Assembly: GCA_910584265.1 (NCBI GenBank) | Contig: CAJTZE010000041.1 | Location: 1 to 29,973, forward strand | DNA: 29,973 nt | DNA from: an uncultured Dorea sp. | GTDB taxonomy: Bacteria; Bacillota; Clostridia; Lachnospirales; Lachnospiraceae | Direction of reading: 5' to 3' | Shown here: positions 16,280-24,955 of the stretch, piece by piece | Layout: every line of letters begins with the position of its first letter | Position numbering within the stretch: position 1 is the first letter of the stretch | Notes under the pieces: model-generated | Seen by the model: the letters and a program-made list of their open reading frames with translations, nothing else | The model's database searches: none | What the model was told of the DNA's origin: nothing | Made by a program: the position numbers and the translations under genes

Positions 16280-16687
16280 ATGAAAAAATGTATATTTTGC
16301 GGAAAGCCTGTGAAGGAGACGAAGTATAGCATTCAGGTGGACGATGATCTGGGAAATGTTTATTGCTGTAATATAGAATGTTATCAGAAAACCAGACGGT
16401 ATATCGAGAGTTATAAAAGTATCCGGAAAACGGTTGTATATTTCATAACGGCCATTTTGGTTGTAATGAATTTGTTTATTATAGGATATCATGCCGATTT
16501 TCGGTGGATGTATCTTCCGCTGATTGGACTGGGAGTAATGTTTATAGCAGATCCGTCGATTTATGTTACAAATTATTTTTACGGGCAATTTGGCATTCTT
16601 AAGACGCTGCGAGTGTTTCGGCTCATCGGTCTTGCTATTACATTGTTTGGTATATTATTGACAATTCTGTGGATGCCAGGCACGTAG
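16280..16687 (+). CDS. Hypothetical zinc-ribbon membrane protein
   Basis: A 135-residue protein I do not recognise. The N-terminus has a treble-clef or zinc-ribbon-like pattern, C4-x2-C7 and then C29/C30-x3-C34, with CIFCGKPVKE and YCCNIECYQK. Three hydrophobic segments follow (about residues 49-68, 75-95 and 112-132). It sits between the PRD regulator and the PTS transporter genes on the same strand, after a GAGGAG some 12 bases before the start, so it is probably part of the operon. A role as a membrane accessory or assembly factor of the transporter is only a guess. Confidence 0.65.
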   Translation: MKKCIFCGKPVKETKYSIQVDDDLGNVYCCNIECYQKTRRYIESYKSIRKTVVYFITAILVVMNLFIIGYHADFRWMYLPLIGLGVMFIADPSIYVTNYFYGQFGILKTLRVFRLIGLAITLFGILLTILWMPGT

Positions 16688-16792
16688 ATATGCACAAAAA
16701 AGCCATGAGAAATGTGAATGAAATTGGACTGTTTGCATAAAAAAGTATGTGTTAGGATTAAGTCATGGAAAATAATTGTTGGAGGAAAGGAA

Positions 16793-17248
16793 ATGGCTTT
16801 ACTAGATGAACGATTAATAACATTAGATGCAGATGTGGAGACTGCAGAGGATTGTATTTTACTGGCCGCAGGATTATTTGAAAAATACGGATATGTCAAA
16901 GAAGGATATGGACAGGCCGTTGTTGAAAGAGAAGAAGTATATCCAACCGGCCTTCCGGGAAAGGGCATTAATATTGCAATACCACATACCAATAATAAAC
17001 TGGTAAACGCACCGGCGGTAGGGGTGGTTATACCCAGGAAACCGATTAAATTCAGTATGATGGGAATGAAGGATAATGTTTTGGAGTGTGAGTTGATTTT
17101 GCCCTTAGTCGTTAAGGACTCGCATCAGCAGATTGAAATGCTCAAAAGGATGATGAAGATTATCCAGGATGGAGAGAAATTGATGCAGATAAAGAATTCA
17201 AAAGATAAGGCTGCCATTATTAAACAGCTGGAATCTTTAGAAGAATGA
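16793..17248 (+). CDS. PTS EIIA component, fructose/mannitol/galactitol type (GatA-like)
   Basis: A 151-residue EIIA of the PTS_EIIA_2 fold. It takes phosphate from HPr on the active His65 in INIAIPHTNN and passes it to EIIB. ATG 16793 has GGAGGAAAGG directly upstream; the frame extends further back without family likeness. The next genes are the matching EIIB and EIIC, so a complete three-protein galactitol-family PTS is present. The C-terminus (LMQIKNSKDKAAIIKQLESL) is typical. The sugar is not fixed by EIIA sequence. Confidence 0.9.
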   Translation: MALLDERLITLDADVETAEDCILLAAGLFEKYGYVKEGYGQAVVEREEVYPTGLPGKGINIAIPHTNNKLVNAPAVGVVIPRKPIKFSMMGMKDNVLECELILPLVVKDSHQQIEMLKRMMKIIQDGEKLMQIKNSKDKAAIIKQLESLEE

Positions 17249-17270
17249 TAAACATGAAAGGAGGGAAAAT

Positions 17271-17570
17271 ATGAGACCAGTAAGGATTTTATCAGTATGC
17301 GGTTCCGGGACAGTTAGCTCTGCAATGCTGACATCAAAATTGACAGATGTTCTGGAGGAAAGAGGATATGAGCTGGAAGCTGAAGAGGTAGCGCCCGGCG
17401 GTGTTCCGTTGGCAGTACAGAATGGAAATTATGACATTATTGCTTACACCAGTCCTGTAGAAGATGGATTTGGGCTTCCGCTGTTAAATGCAACAGGATT
17501 TCTTGTTGGAATGGATGAGGACGAGTTTGTTGAAGAATTAATGAAAGAAGTCAGTAAACTGAAGTTGTAA
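17271..17570 (+). CDS. PTS EIIB component, galactitol type (GatB-like)
   Basis: A 99-residue stand-alone EIIB. The phosphocysteine loop SVCGSGTVSSAML begins near the N-terminus, with active Cys10. It accepts phosphate from EIIA and phosphorylates the sugar carried by EIIC. AAAGGAGGG precedes ATG 17271. The length and the small-residue P-loop agree with GatB/SgcB-type proteins. It lies between eiiA and eiiC with short gaps. Confidence 0.9.
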   Translation: MRPVRILSVCGSGTVSSAMLTSKLTDVLEERGYELEAEEVAPGGVPLAVQNGNYDIIAYTSPVEDGFGLPLLNATGFLVGMDEDEFVEELMKEVSKLKL

Positions 17571-17596
17571 TAAGGAGAAAGGAGAGAGTAAAACTA

Positions 17597-19042
17597 ATGG
17601 AATTGTTGAAAGCGATTTTTGATACTTTTGGAAAAGACCTGATGGTTCCTGTGATGATCTTCATTTTTTGTAAGATATTCAGGGCTCCGACAAAGAAGGC
17701 ATTTTCTTCCGCGGTTTTAGTTGGCGTGGGACTGAAGGGTATGACGTTCATAACAACAGAATTTGGTAATGTCCTATCGCCGCTGGTCAGTCAGCTTATT
17801 GACGCTACCGGATTAAATTTAAAGGCGTTGGATATCGGTTGGCAGGCGGTTGCGGCAGTGGCATATTCAACAGATATCGGCATGATGTTTATTGGTGTGG
17901 GACTGGTTTTCCAAATTGTTTTATGGCTGATTAAATGGACAGATATATTTATGCCGTCAGATTTATGGAACAATTATTCAATTATTGTGTGGGGATCAAT
18001 GTTTTATGTAATTAAAGAGAATCTTTTGGTAGCGTTTGTGCTGATGTTATTTGTCAATGCAGTGACACTTCTGATTGCGGAGGTTATGCAGAAGAGATGG
18101 TCCACATATTATCATTATCCGGGCTGCGCAATGACAGCGCCTCATCACAACGGAGATGCGCCGATGTATCTTGTGCTGAGTATTATTTTCAATAAGATCG
18201 GATTGGACAAGGTTCGTGTTGATCCGCAGACAATTAAGAAAAGAATAGGCTTCCTTGGAGAGCCCATGTATATTGGTCTTGTGGTTGGCGCTCTGCTCGG
18301 TGTTGTAGGAAATTATAATTTGCTTAATACATTGGCTGCATGGGGAAATATTCTTACAGTTGCGATTACCTGCTCGGCGGTTATGGCGATTTTTCCTAAA
18401 ATTGCGGGACTGTTTGCTTCTGGCTTTACAGCGTTAACGGATTATTCAAGAAAGACTTTAAAGAAGAGTAAATATGGACAGGATAGAGAGTTTATCGTTG
18501 CGGTTAATGATGCTCTTGGATATGGTGAAACAGCTACATTGACAACGGGACTTCTGGTAATTCCGGTTTGCATATTACTGGCATTTATTCTTCCTGGAAA
18601 CTGTGTAGTGCCGCTGATGGTGCTTCCGTCCCTGCCATACATGGTTGAGATTCCTGTCAGCCTTAGCAATGGTAATATTGTGAAGGCATGGATTATGGCC
18701 TGCATTGTATTCTGTGCAAAGATTTTAATGGCATCTTACTGGGCGGAAACATTTACGATCATTGCTTCTGATGCCGGATTTGAGGCGGCAGTAACGGCCG
18801 TGGAGGGAGGAACGCTGGTTATTGGGTTTATCATGTCAAATTGCACTGCCGGTGTCATTACAATGGCATTCCTGACCATGAATCCTGTAATCATCATTGC
18901 AGTAGTTGCAATTTACTTTGTACTGTACTTCCTGTTTAAGAAAAATAAGTCAGGCGTTCAGGAATATCTTGAAAAGATGGCATTGGGCGACGCATATGCG
19001 GCGCCAGCGTCTCCGGCTGATAATGCGGCTTCGGCACAATGA
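17597..19042 (+). CDS. PTS EIIC component, galactitol family (GatC-like)
   Basis: A 481-residue polytopic permease of the PTS galactitol family, which moves and phosphorylates the substrate with EIIB. About ten or more hydrophobic segments are visible. Family-like stretches include DIGWQAVAAVAYSTDIGMMF near residue 80 and APHHNGDAPMYL near residue 180. A hydrophilic tail rich in Ala ends the protein. AAGGAGAAAGG precedes ATG 17597. Relatives import galactitol, pentitols and other polyols or sugar acids; the downstream enzymes do not include a classical galactitol set, so the substrate is open. Confidence 0.9.
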   Translation: MELLKAIFDTFGKDLMVPVMIFIFCKIFRAPTKKAFSSAVLVGVGLKGMTFITTEFGNVLSPLVSQLIDATGLNLKALDIGWQAVAAVAYSTDIGMMFIGVGLVFQIVLWLIKWTDIFMPSDLWNNYSIIVWGSMFYVIKENLLVAFVLMLFVNAVTLLIAEVMQKRWSTYYHYPGCAMTAPHHNGDAPMYLVLSIIFNKIGLDKVRVDPQTIKKRIGFLGEPMYIGLVVGALLGVVGNYNLLNTLAAWGNILTVAITCSAVMAIFPKIAGLFASGFTALTDYSRKTLKKSKYGQDREFIVAVNDALGYGETATLTTGLLVIPVCILLAFILPGNCVVPLMVLPSLPYMVEIPVSLSNGNIVKAWIMACIVFCAKILMASYWAETFTIIASDAGFEAAVTAVEGGTLVIGFIMSNCTAGVITMAFLTMNPVIIIAVVAIYFVLYFLFKKNKSGVQEYLEKMALGDAYAAPASPADNAASAQ

Positions 19043-19079
19043 TTTAATCTTCAGGAATTCAAGTTAAATAACCTAACAT

Positions 19080-19111
19080 TTCGTCCCATTGTCATCTGGC
19101 AATGGAACGAA
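19080..19111 (+). promoter_or_regulatory. Intra-operon hairpin between eiiC and the enzyme genes
   Basis: TTCGTCCCATTG (19080-19091) and CAATGGAACGAA (19100-19111) form a 12-bp stem with one mismatch and an 8-nt loop. No U-tract follows, so it is more likely an mRNA processing or stability element, or an antitermination target, than a terminator. Confidence 0.5.
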
Positions 19112-19146
19112 GTGTATTAGGGTAAAAATTATAATGGAGGCATCGT

Positions 19147-20205
19147 ATGAAGATAGTAGTAATTGGAGATATTGTAGTCAACTGTGACCTGTTAGCGGAA
19201 GCGGCGCGTTTGCTTCCGGGTGGAGAACATGAGATTCGGGAAGTTGAATGGAAAAGTGAGACAAGGCAGGAATTTCAAAAGAAGGCGTTAAATCTTGAAA
19301 AAAATGGACCTGCTGCAGAGAAGGTTCCGGAGGAAGCGTATGAAAAAATCAAAGACGCGGAAATTTTACTGACGCATTTTTGCCCAGTTCCGGAGGATTT
19401 GATTCAGGCAGGGGAAAATCTGAAATTAATCGGAACCTGCAGAGGCGGAATGGAACATATTGATATTGAAGCGGCTACGAAGAGAAATATTCCGGTTATA
19501 CATTGTATCAGAAATGCAGAGTGCACATCTGATTTCGCAGTAGGGCTTATGTTTGCCGAAACACGTAATATTGCAAGAGCTCATGCCGCGATTCAACAGG
19601 GAAATTGGAGAAAAGAGTATGTAAACAGCAGCTATACCACATCCATGTGTGACATGACGGTGGGAGTCGTCGGGCTTGGGCATATTGGTAAATTAGTAGC
19701 AAAAAAGTGTGCCGGAATCGGTATGAATGTAATTGCATACGATCCGTTTGTATCTCAGGAGAGTATGGACGAAATCGGACTTCCGGTAAAAATGACAGGT
19801 CAGAAGGAGTTATTTGCAACGGCGGATATCATTAGTCTGCATATGAGAGTGACGCCTGAGACAAAGAACAGTATCAACAGAGATTTGATAGGGCTGATGA
19901 AGCCCACGGCGTATCTGATCAATACCTCCCGGGCAGGCGTTCTCTGCAAAGAAGCTTTGGTAGAAGCTTTGCAGAATAAGACGATTGGCGGAGCCGCCAT
20001 TGATGTATTTTGGGAAGAGCCTATACCAGCGGATGATCCGCTTCTTGCTCTGGATAATCTGACTATGACTCCTCATAATGCAGGAAATGTTGTGGATGCC
20101 CTTCCAAAATCTCCGTTACTTTTGGCGAAGACCATTAAGAGCTTCTGGGAGAATGGAAAGAGCGATATGGTTGTAAATCTTAGAAATATTGATATGAAGC
20201 TGTAG
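19147..20205 (+). CDS. D-2-hydroxyacid dehydrogenase, NAD-dependent
   Basis: A 352-residue D-isomer-specific 2-hydroxyacid dehydrogenase that interconverts a 2-oxoacid and a D-2-hydroxyacid with NAD(H). The Rossmann motif GLGHIG is at 176-181; the catalytic set is complete: Arg262 (TSRAG), Glu291 (WEEP) and His310 (TPHNAG), with the usual 19-residue spacing between Glu and His. The substrate loop GTCRGGMEHID is near residue 98. GGAGG precedes ATG 19147. It begins the enzyme part of the operon, after the PTS. The family covers phosphoglycerate, lactate and other substrates; with a LarA racemase and a UxaA-type lyase downstream, a 2-hydroxyacid intermediate is likely. Confidence 0.88.
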   Translation: MKIVVIGDIVVNCDLLAEAARLLPGGEHEIREVEWKSETRQEFQKKALNLEKNGPAAEKVPEEAYEKIKDAEILLTHFCPVPEDLIQAGENLKLIGTCRGGMEHIDIEAATKRNIPVIHCIRNAECTSDFAVGLMFAETRNIARAHAAIQQGNWRKEYVNSSYTTSMCDMTVGVVGLGHIGKLVAKKCAGIGMNVIAYDPFVSQESMDEIGLPVKMTGQKELFATADIISLHMRVTPETKNSINRDLIGLMKPTAYLINTSRAGVLCKEALVEALQNKTIGGAAIDVFWEEPIPADDPLLALDNLTMTPHNAGNVVDALPKSPLLLAKTIKSFWENGKSDMVVNLRNIDMKL

Positions 20206-20225
20206 GGAAAGGAGAAATGAAGCCT

Positions 20226-20912
20226 ATGTTAATGCAAAAAGAAAGAGAAGAGATTGTTGAATATGGAAAACAGATGAGTGCCGCCGGTCTCTGTAAAGGA
20301 ACCAGCGGGAACATTAGTATATATGATCCGGAAACCGGATACATGGCAATCAGCCCGTCCGGAATCGGTTATTTTGAGACTGAGCCGAAGGATGTAGTCG
20401 TAATGGACTTAGATGGAAATACAATTGAGGGTGAGCGGAAGCCGTCCAGTGAGTATGGGCTGCATATCGTTATGTACCAGTGTAAACCGGAGGCAAGAGC
20501 GGTCGTACATACACACTCTGCCTTTTGCACAGCTTACGCGGCATTAAACCGTCCGATTAAGGCGGTTCACTACGTAATAGGAGGCTCAGGAGCGGCGGAG
20601 ATTCCTGTTGCACCATACCGTACATTCGGAACACCGGAGCTGGCAGAAAGTGTAAAAGAGACCTTGGCAAAAAGCGACGCGAAGGCAGTTCTGCTTCAGA
20701 ATCATGGCTTAGTCACCTGCGGACCAAAGCTTGCCAAGGCATTCAGCCTGGCCGTAAATATGGAATTCTGCGCAGAAATCCAGTATCGTGCGGAATGTAT
20801 TGGAACACCTTGCATATTGACAGACGAACAGATGGCAGAAGCTATGCTCAGATTTAAATCCTACGGTCAGACAGCTAAGCCGGAAGAAGGAAAGGACGGA
20901 ATGGGTTATTAA
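20226..20912 (+). CDS. Class II aldolase (L-fuculose-phosphate aldolase-like)
   Basis: A 228-residue class II aldolase/adducin-domain enzyme, similar throughout to FucA. The zinc ligands correspond to His95 and His97 (VVHTHSAF) and His160 (LQNHGLV), with catalytic acid/base Glu76 (PSSEYG). The glycine-rich phosphate site is CKGTSGNIS. ATG 20226 is chosen over 20217, which lies only 2 nt after GGAG. FucA relatives cleave 1-phospho-ketoses to DHAP and an aldehyde; others are epimerases or 3-oxo-4-phosphotetronate decarboxylases (OtnC), so cleavage and decarboxylation are both possible. A PTS-phosphorylated substrate would fit either. Confidence 0.87.
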   Translation: MLMQKEREEIVEYGKQMSAAGLCKGTSGNISIYDPETGYMAISPSGIGYFETEPKDVVVMDLDGNTIEGERKPSSEYGLHIVMYQCKPEARAVVHTHSAFCTAYAALNRPIKAVHYVIGGSGAAEIPVAPYRTFGTPELAESVKETLAKSDAKAVLLQNHGLVTCGPKLAKAFSLAVNMEFCAEIQYRAECIGTPCILTDEQMAEAMLRFKSYGQTAKPEEGKDGMGY

Positions 20913-20929
20913 ACAGGAGGAAATGAACG

Positions 20930-21952
20930 ATGTTGCGGGCGGTTTTGTATAAGGAGAAGGATCTTAGAATTGAAGAACGCCCGATTCCGGAAATTATGGA
21001 CGGAGAGGTTCTTATTAAGAATAAAATTTCAACAACATGCGGTACCGATGTTAAGAATTATAAAAGAGGATATCCCCTTTTAAAACCGCCTCATCCGTTT
21101 GGACATGAATTTTCAGGAGTCATTGCCGGCGTTGGAAAGAATGTGAAAGGCTTCAAAGAAGGAGACAGGGTGGCGGTTCATAATACTGCGCCGTGTAACG
21201 AATGCTATTTCTGCAAAAAGGGGCAGCCCTCTATGTGCGAAGATCTTTTGTTTAACAGGGGAGCTTATGCAGAGTATGTGAAAGTTCCGGAGAGGATTGT
21301 ACGCCAGAATATGTTTAAACTGGACGACAGTATCTCTCATAAGACGGCATCGCTGATGGAACCGTTTTCCTGTGCTGTTTATGGAATTGATAACTGTCCG
21401 ATTCAGCAGGGCGATACGGTAATCATTAATGGCGCTGGTCCGATTGGACTTATGTTTGCAAGGCTGGCAGTTTTAAAAGGAGCAAAGGTAATTATTACGG
21501 ATATGACGGACAACCGTCTGAAATTAGCAGAAAAGCTGGGAGTATTTCTGGCGGTAAATCTAAGCGGTATTGAGAATACGGTTGAGTATCTTCTCAGCCT
21601 TACGGAGAAGGGACGCGGAGCGGATGTTGTGATTGAGGCGACCGGTCTGGTAACCGTCTGGGAGAGCAGTATTCTGATGGTGAGAAAAGGAGGATTTGTG
21701 CTTCTGTTCGGAGGAACAAAAGGCGGAAGTGTGCTGCATATAGATACCACGCTTATGCATTATTCCCAGATCACCATTAAAGGAGTATTTCACACTACGC
21801 CGAGGCATGTGATGACAGCTTTGGAGCTGTTGAAGATGGGTGTGATTTCAAGTGATGATTTTATTCAGAATGAATATCAGCTTGCAGATTTGGAAAAGGC
21901 GCTTCTGGAACATGCATCAGGAAAGGTTATTAAGAACTGTATTGTATATTAA
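20930..21952 (+). CDS. Zinc-dependent alcohol (polyol) dehydrogenase, MDR family
   Basis: A 340-residue medium-chain dehydrogenase. Catalytic zinc residues are Cys37 (STTCGTD) and His59-Glu60 (FGHEFSG). The structural zinc site has all four cysteines, C89, C92, C95 and C103. The NAD-binding segment is NGAGPIGLMFARLA. The enzyme should oxidise a secondary alcohol of a polyol or polyol phosphate with NAD. In galactitol-type operons this place is often held by GatD (galactitol-1-phosphate dehydrogenase), but family membership alone does not fix the substrate. GGAGG lies before ATG 20930. Confidence 0.87.
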   Translation: MLRAVLYKEKDLRIEERPIPEIMDGEVLIKNKISTTCGTDVKNYKRGYPLLKPPHPFGHEFSGVIAGVGKNVKGFKEGDRVAVHNTAPCNECYFCKKGQPSMCEDLLFNRGAYAEYVKVPERIVRQNMFKLDDSISHKTASLMEPFSCAVYGIDNCPIQQGDTVIINGAGPIGLMFARLAVLKGAKVIITDMTDNRLKLAEKLGVFLAVNLSGIENTVEYLLSLTEKGRGADVVIEATGLVTVWESSILMVRKGGFVLLFGGTKGGSVLHIDTTLMHYSQITIKGVFHTTPRHVMTALELLKMGVISSDDFIQNEYQLADLEKALLEHASGKVIKNCIVY

Positions 21953-21965
21953 GGAGGAACTGACA

Positions 21966-23339
21966 ATGGAAGCAGAAGAAAAAAGCATTATTGATGAAAT
22001 GCTGGAGAAAGCGCGTAAAGCGCAGGCAGTTGTGGAGACTTATTCACAAGAGCAGGTGGATGCGCTTGTAAAGGCAATTGGAAAAGTGATTTACGACCAT
22101 GCGGAGGAGCTTGCGAAAGAGGCTGTGGATGAAACTCATTATGGACGTGTTGACAGTAAGACTTACAAGCAGCAGAAGGCGTGTGCGGCAGCATGGTTTT
22201 ACCTGAGAGATAAAAAGTCTGTGGGAGTGATTGACAATGATACGATAAACGGCATTGTGACCTTTGCAAAGCCTGCAGGCATCGTGGCCTGTTTGACACC
22301 GAGTACAAATCCGACCTCTACGGCTGCAAGCAATGGTATGAACATTATCAAATGCCGCAATGCCATGATTATTTCCCCGCACCCCGGTGCAAAAAATGTG
22401 TCCGTTCATGGGGCAGAATTAATCCGCCAGGCATTAAAAGAGGCCGGCGCGCCGGATGATCTGGTGCAGATTATTGAAGCTCCGAGCATGGCTCTTTCCA
22501 GGGAATTAATGGCTAAGGCAGATGTGACGGTTGCAACGGGAGGAGCGGCTATGGTGAAATCTGCATATTCCAGCGGACGGCCTTCTTATGGCGTCGGGCA
22601 GGGAAATGTTCAAGTGCTTGTGGCAGAGGATTTTGAGGATTATGATGACATGGCTGTAAAAATCGTAAACGGCCGTGCATATGATAATGGTATTCCATGT
22701 ACAGGTGAACAGGCAATTCATTTTCCAGGAGAGAATTATGCAAAATTAATAGCTGCATTTGAGAAGGCAGGGGCGGCAGTTATTCCGGATGAGAAGGTGG
22801 CAGAGCTTCCGGGATTTATCTTTAAAGAGAATGGAGCGATTAATCCGGTGCATGTTGGAATGAAGCCGGTGAAGATTGCAGACGAGCTTGGGTTTGAGAT
22901 TCCGGAGGACACACAGGTTCTTCTGTTTAACACGCCCGGAATGAATGATGAGAATATTCTTAGGCGTGAAAAGCTTCTTCCTGTCATTCAGCTATTCCCA
23001 TACGATGACTTCAGGCAGGCAGTTGCAGACGCAAAGGCAAATCTTTTGTGGGAAGGCGCCGGGCATACATCAGTTATCTATACCAATGATACCGAGAAGG
23101 CAGAATATGCAGGAGCAGAACTTCCTGTCGGACGTCTTCTGGTAAATCAGGCGGGCGGCGCAGCTTCCGGCGGCAATTATATCAATGGGCTGAATCCAAC
23201 CATGTCTATCGGGTGCGGTAGCTGGGGAAATAATTCTATTTCAGAGAACCTTACATATAAGCATCTGATGAATACAACGAGATTAGCATACTATCATGAA
23301 TGCACGATGCCTCCGTTAGATGAAGTGTGGAAATTGTAA
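21966..23339 (+). CDS. Aldehyde dehydrogenase, CoA-acylating type
   Basis: A 457-residue aldehyde dehydrogenase whose length and sequence (FAKPAGIVACLTPSTNPTST, GGAAMVKSAYSSGRPSYGVG) match the CoA-acylating group (AdhE N-terminal half, EutE, SauS). The catalytic cysteine is Cys245 in NGIPCTGEQ. It should convert an aldehyde, NAD and CoA to acyl-CoA. The frame extends back into the previous gene; ATG 21966 with AAGGAGGA upstream is the real start. No microcompartment targeting extension or shell genes are present, unlike eut or pdu. The likely aldehyde is the product of the class II aldolase. Thiolase-like and CoA-disulfide-reductase-like genes downstream support CoA chemistry. Confidence 0.85.
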   Translation: MEAEEKSIIDEMLEKARKAQAVVETYSQEQVDALVKAIGKVIYDHAEELAKEAVDETHYGRVDSKTYKQQKACAAAWFYLRDKKSVGVIDNDTINGIVTFAKPAGIVACLTPSTNPTSTAASNGMNIIKCRNAMIISPHPGAKNVSVHGAELIRQALKEAGAPDDLVQIIEAPSMALSRELMAKADVTVATGGAAMVKSAYSSGRPSYGVGQGNVQVLVAEDFEDYDDMAVKIVNGRAYDNGIPCTGEQAIHFPGENYAKLIAAFEKAGAAVIPDEKVAELPGFIFKENGAINPVHVGMKPVKIADELGFEIPEDTQVLLFNTPGMNDENILRREKLLPVIQLFPYDDFRQAVADAKANLLWEGAGHTSVIYTNDTEKAEYAGAELPVGRLLVNQAGGAASGGNYINGLNPTMSIGCGSWGNNSISENLTYKHLMNTTRLAYYHECTMPPLDEVWKL

Positions 23340-23359
23340 ATTCAGGAGGGTTGGCGATC

Positions 23360-24544
23360 ATGGCATTAAGTGAGTTGAGAAATAAGATAGCCATTGTAGG
23401 AGTCGGATACACAGAGCAGGGGAAGGTGCCGGGACGTACGGCGGTAAGCTTTCATTGTGAAGCAATCCGGAACGCAGTCAGGGATGCCGGAATAGATAAA
23501 AACGATATAGGGGCATTGCTTTTGTATCGTCACTTTGATGCAATAGGCGGGGACTATGATGTAACCGCCTTTACTGTTGCGGAGCAGCTTGGTATCCGTC
23601 CGCAGGTTTTAAGCCAGGAGACCTATTGTACCAGAAGCTGGCTGTACCATGTTGCCGGAATGCTGGCAAGCGGACTTTGCAGATATGTAGTCCTCTCTTA
23701 TGGTGATAACGGAAGAAGTGCAAGGCGGAGCTTTGTGAAAGAATTAAATAAAGGGGCGGCTACGGATGAGCTGGCCGCATATGGGGATCTGAGTACTATG
23801 GCAAAATATGCAATGCTTGCCAGGAGGGCTCAGGAGACCTATGGCACCGGACCTGACATCTGGAAGGAGATTGCCATTGCCCAGAGAAGATGGGCAAATA
23901 TTAATCCAAAGGCTGCCATGTATAGAAAAGTATTGGATGATGAGACCTACTATAATACGGCTTATGTTACGGAACCGTTCCGCCTTTTAGATGCGACGCC
24001 GAATTCAGACGGGGGACGTGCATTGATTTTTACAACTGCAGAGTTGGCAAAAGGACTTGAACAACCGCCGGTTTTGATTCGTGGATTTGGGAGCTCTAAT
24101 CAGCCGCTTTCTCCTTATCGTCTGGATGCGCTGGATTCGGAGAGCGCTGCGGCACAGGCCAGCCGGCAGGCTTTTGATATGGCCGGTGTTTCCAAGGATG
24201 ATATTGATGCCTGTGAGCTGTATGACTGCTTTACTTATACGGTAGAAGCAACCCTTCGCGATTATGGATTCTTTCGACCGGAAGAGGTGAAAGAATTTTT
24301 ATCAAGAGAGCGTTTGGGACCGGGTGGGGAGTTCCCTGTCAATACATCCGGAGGAATGCTGTCGGAGGCCTACTTTATGGGGCTCACGCCTGTCAGCGAA
24401 GGGGTTATGCAGCTTAGAGGGCAGTGCGGAGAAAGGCAGTTGGGAAGCTATCCGGGAACGAAAACGCCAGAGCTTATTATGTGTGGGGACAATGGAGCAG
24501 TGCTCCAGAGCCACGTATCTCTGATATTAGAAAGGATGGATTAA
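23360..24544 (+). CDS. Thiolase-like protein (SCP-x/PhlC type) without the usual catalytic His
   Basis: A 394-residue thiolase-superfamily protein of the type that pairs with a DUF35 protein. The nucleophile position appears as Cys90 in QETYCTRSW and the second cysteine as Cys375 in MCGDNG, both near the thiolase standards (89 and 378). The GHP motif that carries the catalytic His is replaced by AYFMG (337-341, Tyr338) after NTSGG at 328. It may therefore not be a normal Claisen thiolase; related proteins act as acyltransferases (PhlC) or retro-aldolases (Ltp2). ATG 23360 follows AGGAGGG by nine bases. The next gene encodes its probable DUF35 partner. Confidence 0.83.
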   Translation: MALSELRNKIAIVGVGYTEQGKVPGRTAVSFHCEAIRNAVRDAGIDKNDIGALLLYRHFDAIGGDYDVTAFTVAEQLGIRPQVLSQETYCTRSWLYHVAGMLASGLCRYVVLSYGDNGRSARRSFVKELNKGAATDELAAYGDLSTMAKYAMLARRAQETYGTGPDIWKEIAIAQRRWANINPKAAMYRKVLDDETYYNTAYVTEPFRLLDATPNSDGGRALIFTTAELAKGLEQPPVLIRGFGSSNQPLSPYRLDALDSESAAAQASRQAFDMAGVSKDDIDACELYDCFTYTVEATLRDYGFFRPEEVKEFLSRERLGPGGEFPVNTSGGMLSEAYFMGLTPVSEGVMQLRGQCGERQLGSYPGTKTPELIMCGDNGAVLQSHVSLILERMD

Positions 24545-24545
24545 T

Positions 24546-24950
24546 GTGAAGGCTGAATTTTTTGAACCAGGAATCAGTGCAGACACCAAAGGATTCTGGG
24601 AAGGCTGTAAAGAACATAAGCTTTTAATTCAGAAATGTGACTGCTGCGGAAGACTTCGCTGGCCGGCCGCATATATATGTCCTGAATGTCTGAGCGAAAA
24701 ATTTTCATATAAAGAGATGGCGCAGGAGGCGACGCTGTACTCCTATATTACTGTCCGGAAGCCGTTCCATCCGTCTGTGGAGGAGAAACTTCCGTATTAT
24801 GTGATAGATGTTGAACTGGAAGGCGGCATCAGGATGATTTCAAATCTTGTGGGAGCAGAAGGAAAACTTCCGAAATGCGGTGACAGATTACGGTTAAAAT
24901 GGGAAGATTACGGGGGTTATTCAAAACCGGTATATGAATTGGAGGATTAA
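24546..24950 (+). CDS. DUF35 zinc-ribbon/OB-fold protein, partner of the thiolase
   Basis: A 134-residue protein with an N-terminal helix, a rubredoxin-like zinc ribbon using Cys31, Cys34, Cys45 and Cys48, and a C-terminal OB fold (TLYSYITVRKPFHP, then YYVIDVELEGG). Such proteins form complexes with SCP-x-type thiolases, HMG-CoA synthases or acyltransferases and seem to help hold the CoA substrate. The start is GTG 24546, one base after the thiolase stop, with AAAGGA inside the thiolase end; translation is surely coupled. The pairing supports a real CoA-ester activity for the divergent thiolase. Confidence 0.85.
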   Translation: MKAEFFEPGISADTKGFWEGCKEHKLLIQKCDCCGRLRWPAAYICPECLSEKFSYKEMAQEATLYSYITVRKPFHPSVEEKLPYYVIDVELEGGIRMISNLVGAEGKLPKCGDRLRLKWEDYGGYSKPVYELED

Positions 24951-24955
24951 TTGCT

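Noticed and set aside
15752..16588. 278-codon minus-strand frame opposite the PRD regulator
   Set aside because: It lies opposite the EIIA-like domain and the zinc-ribbon gene, and its composition is not protein-like.
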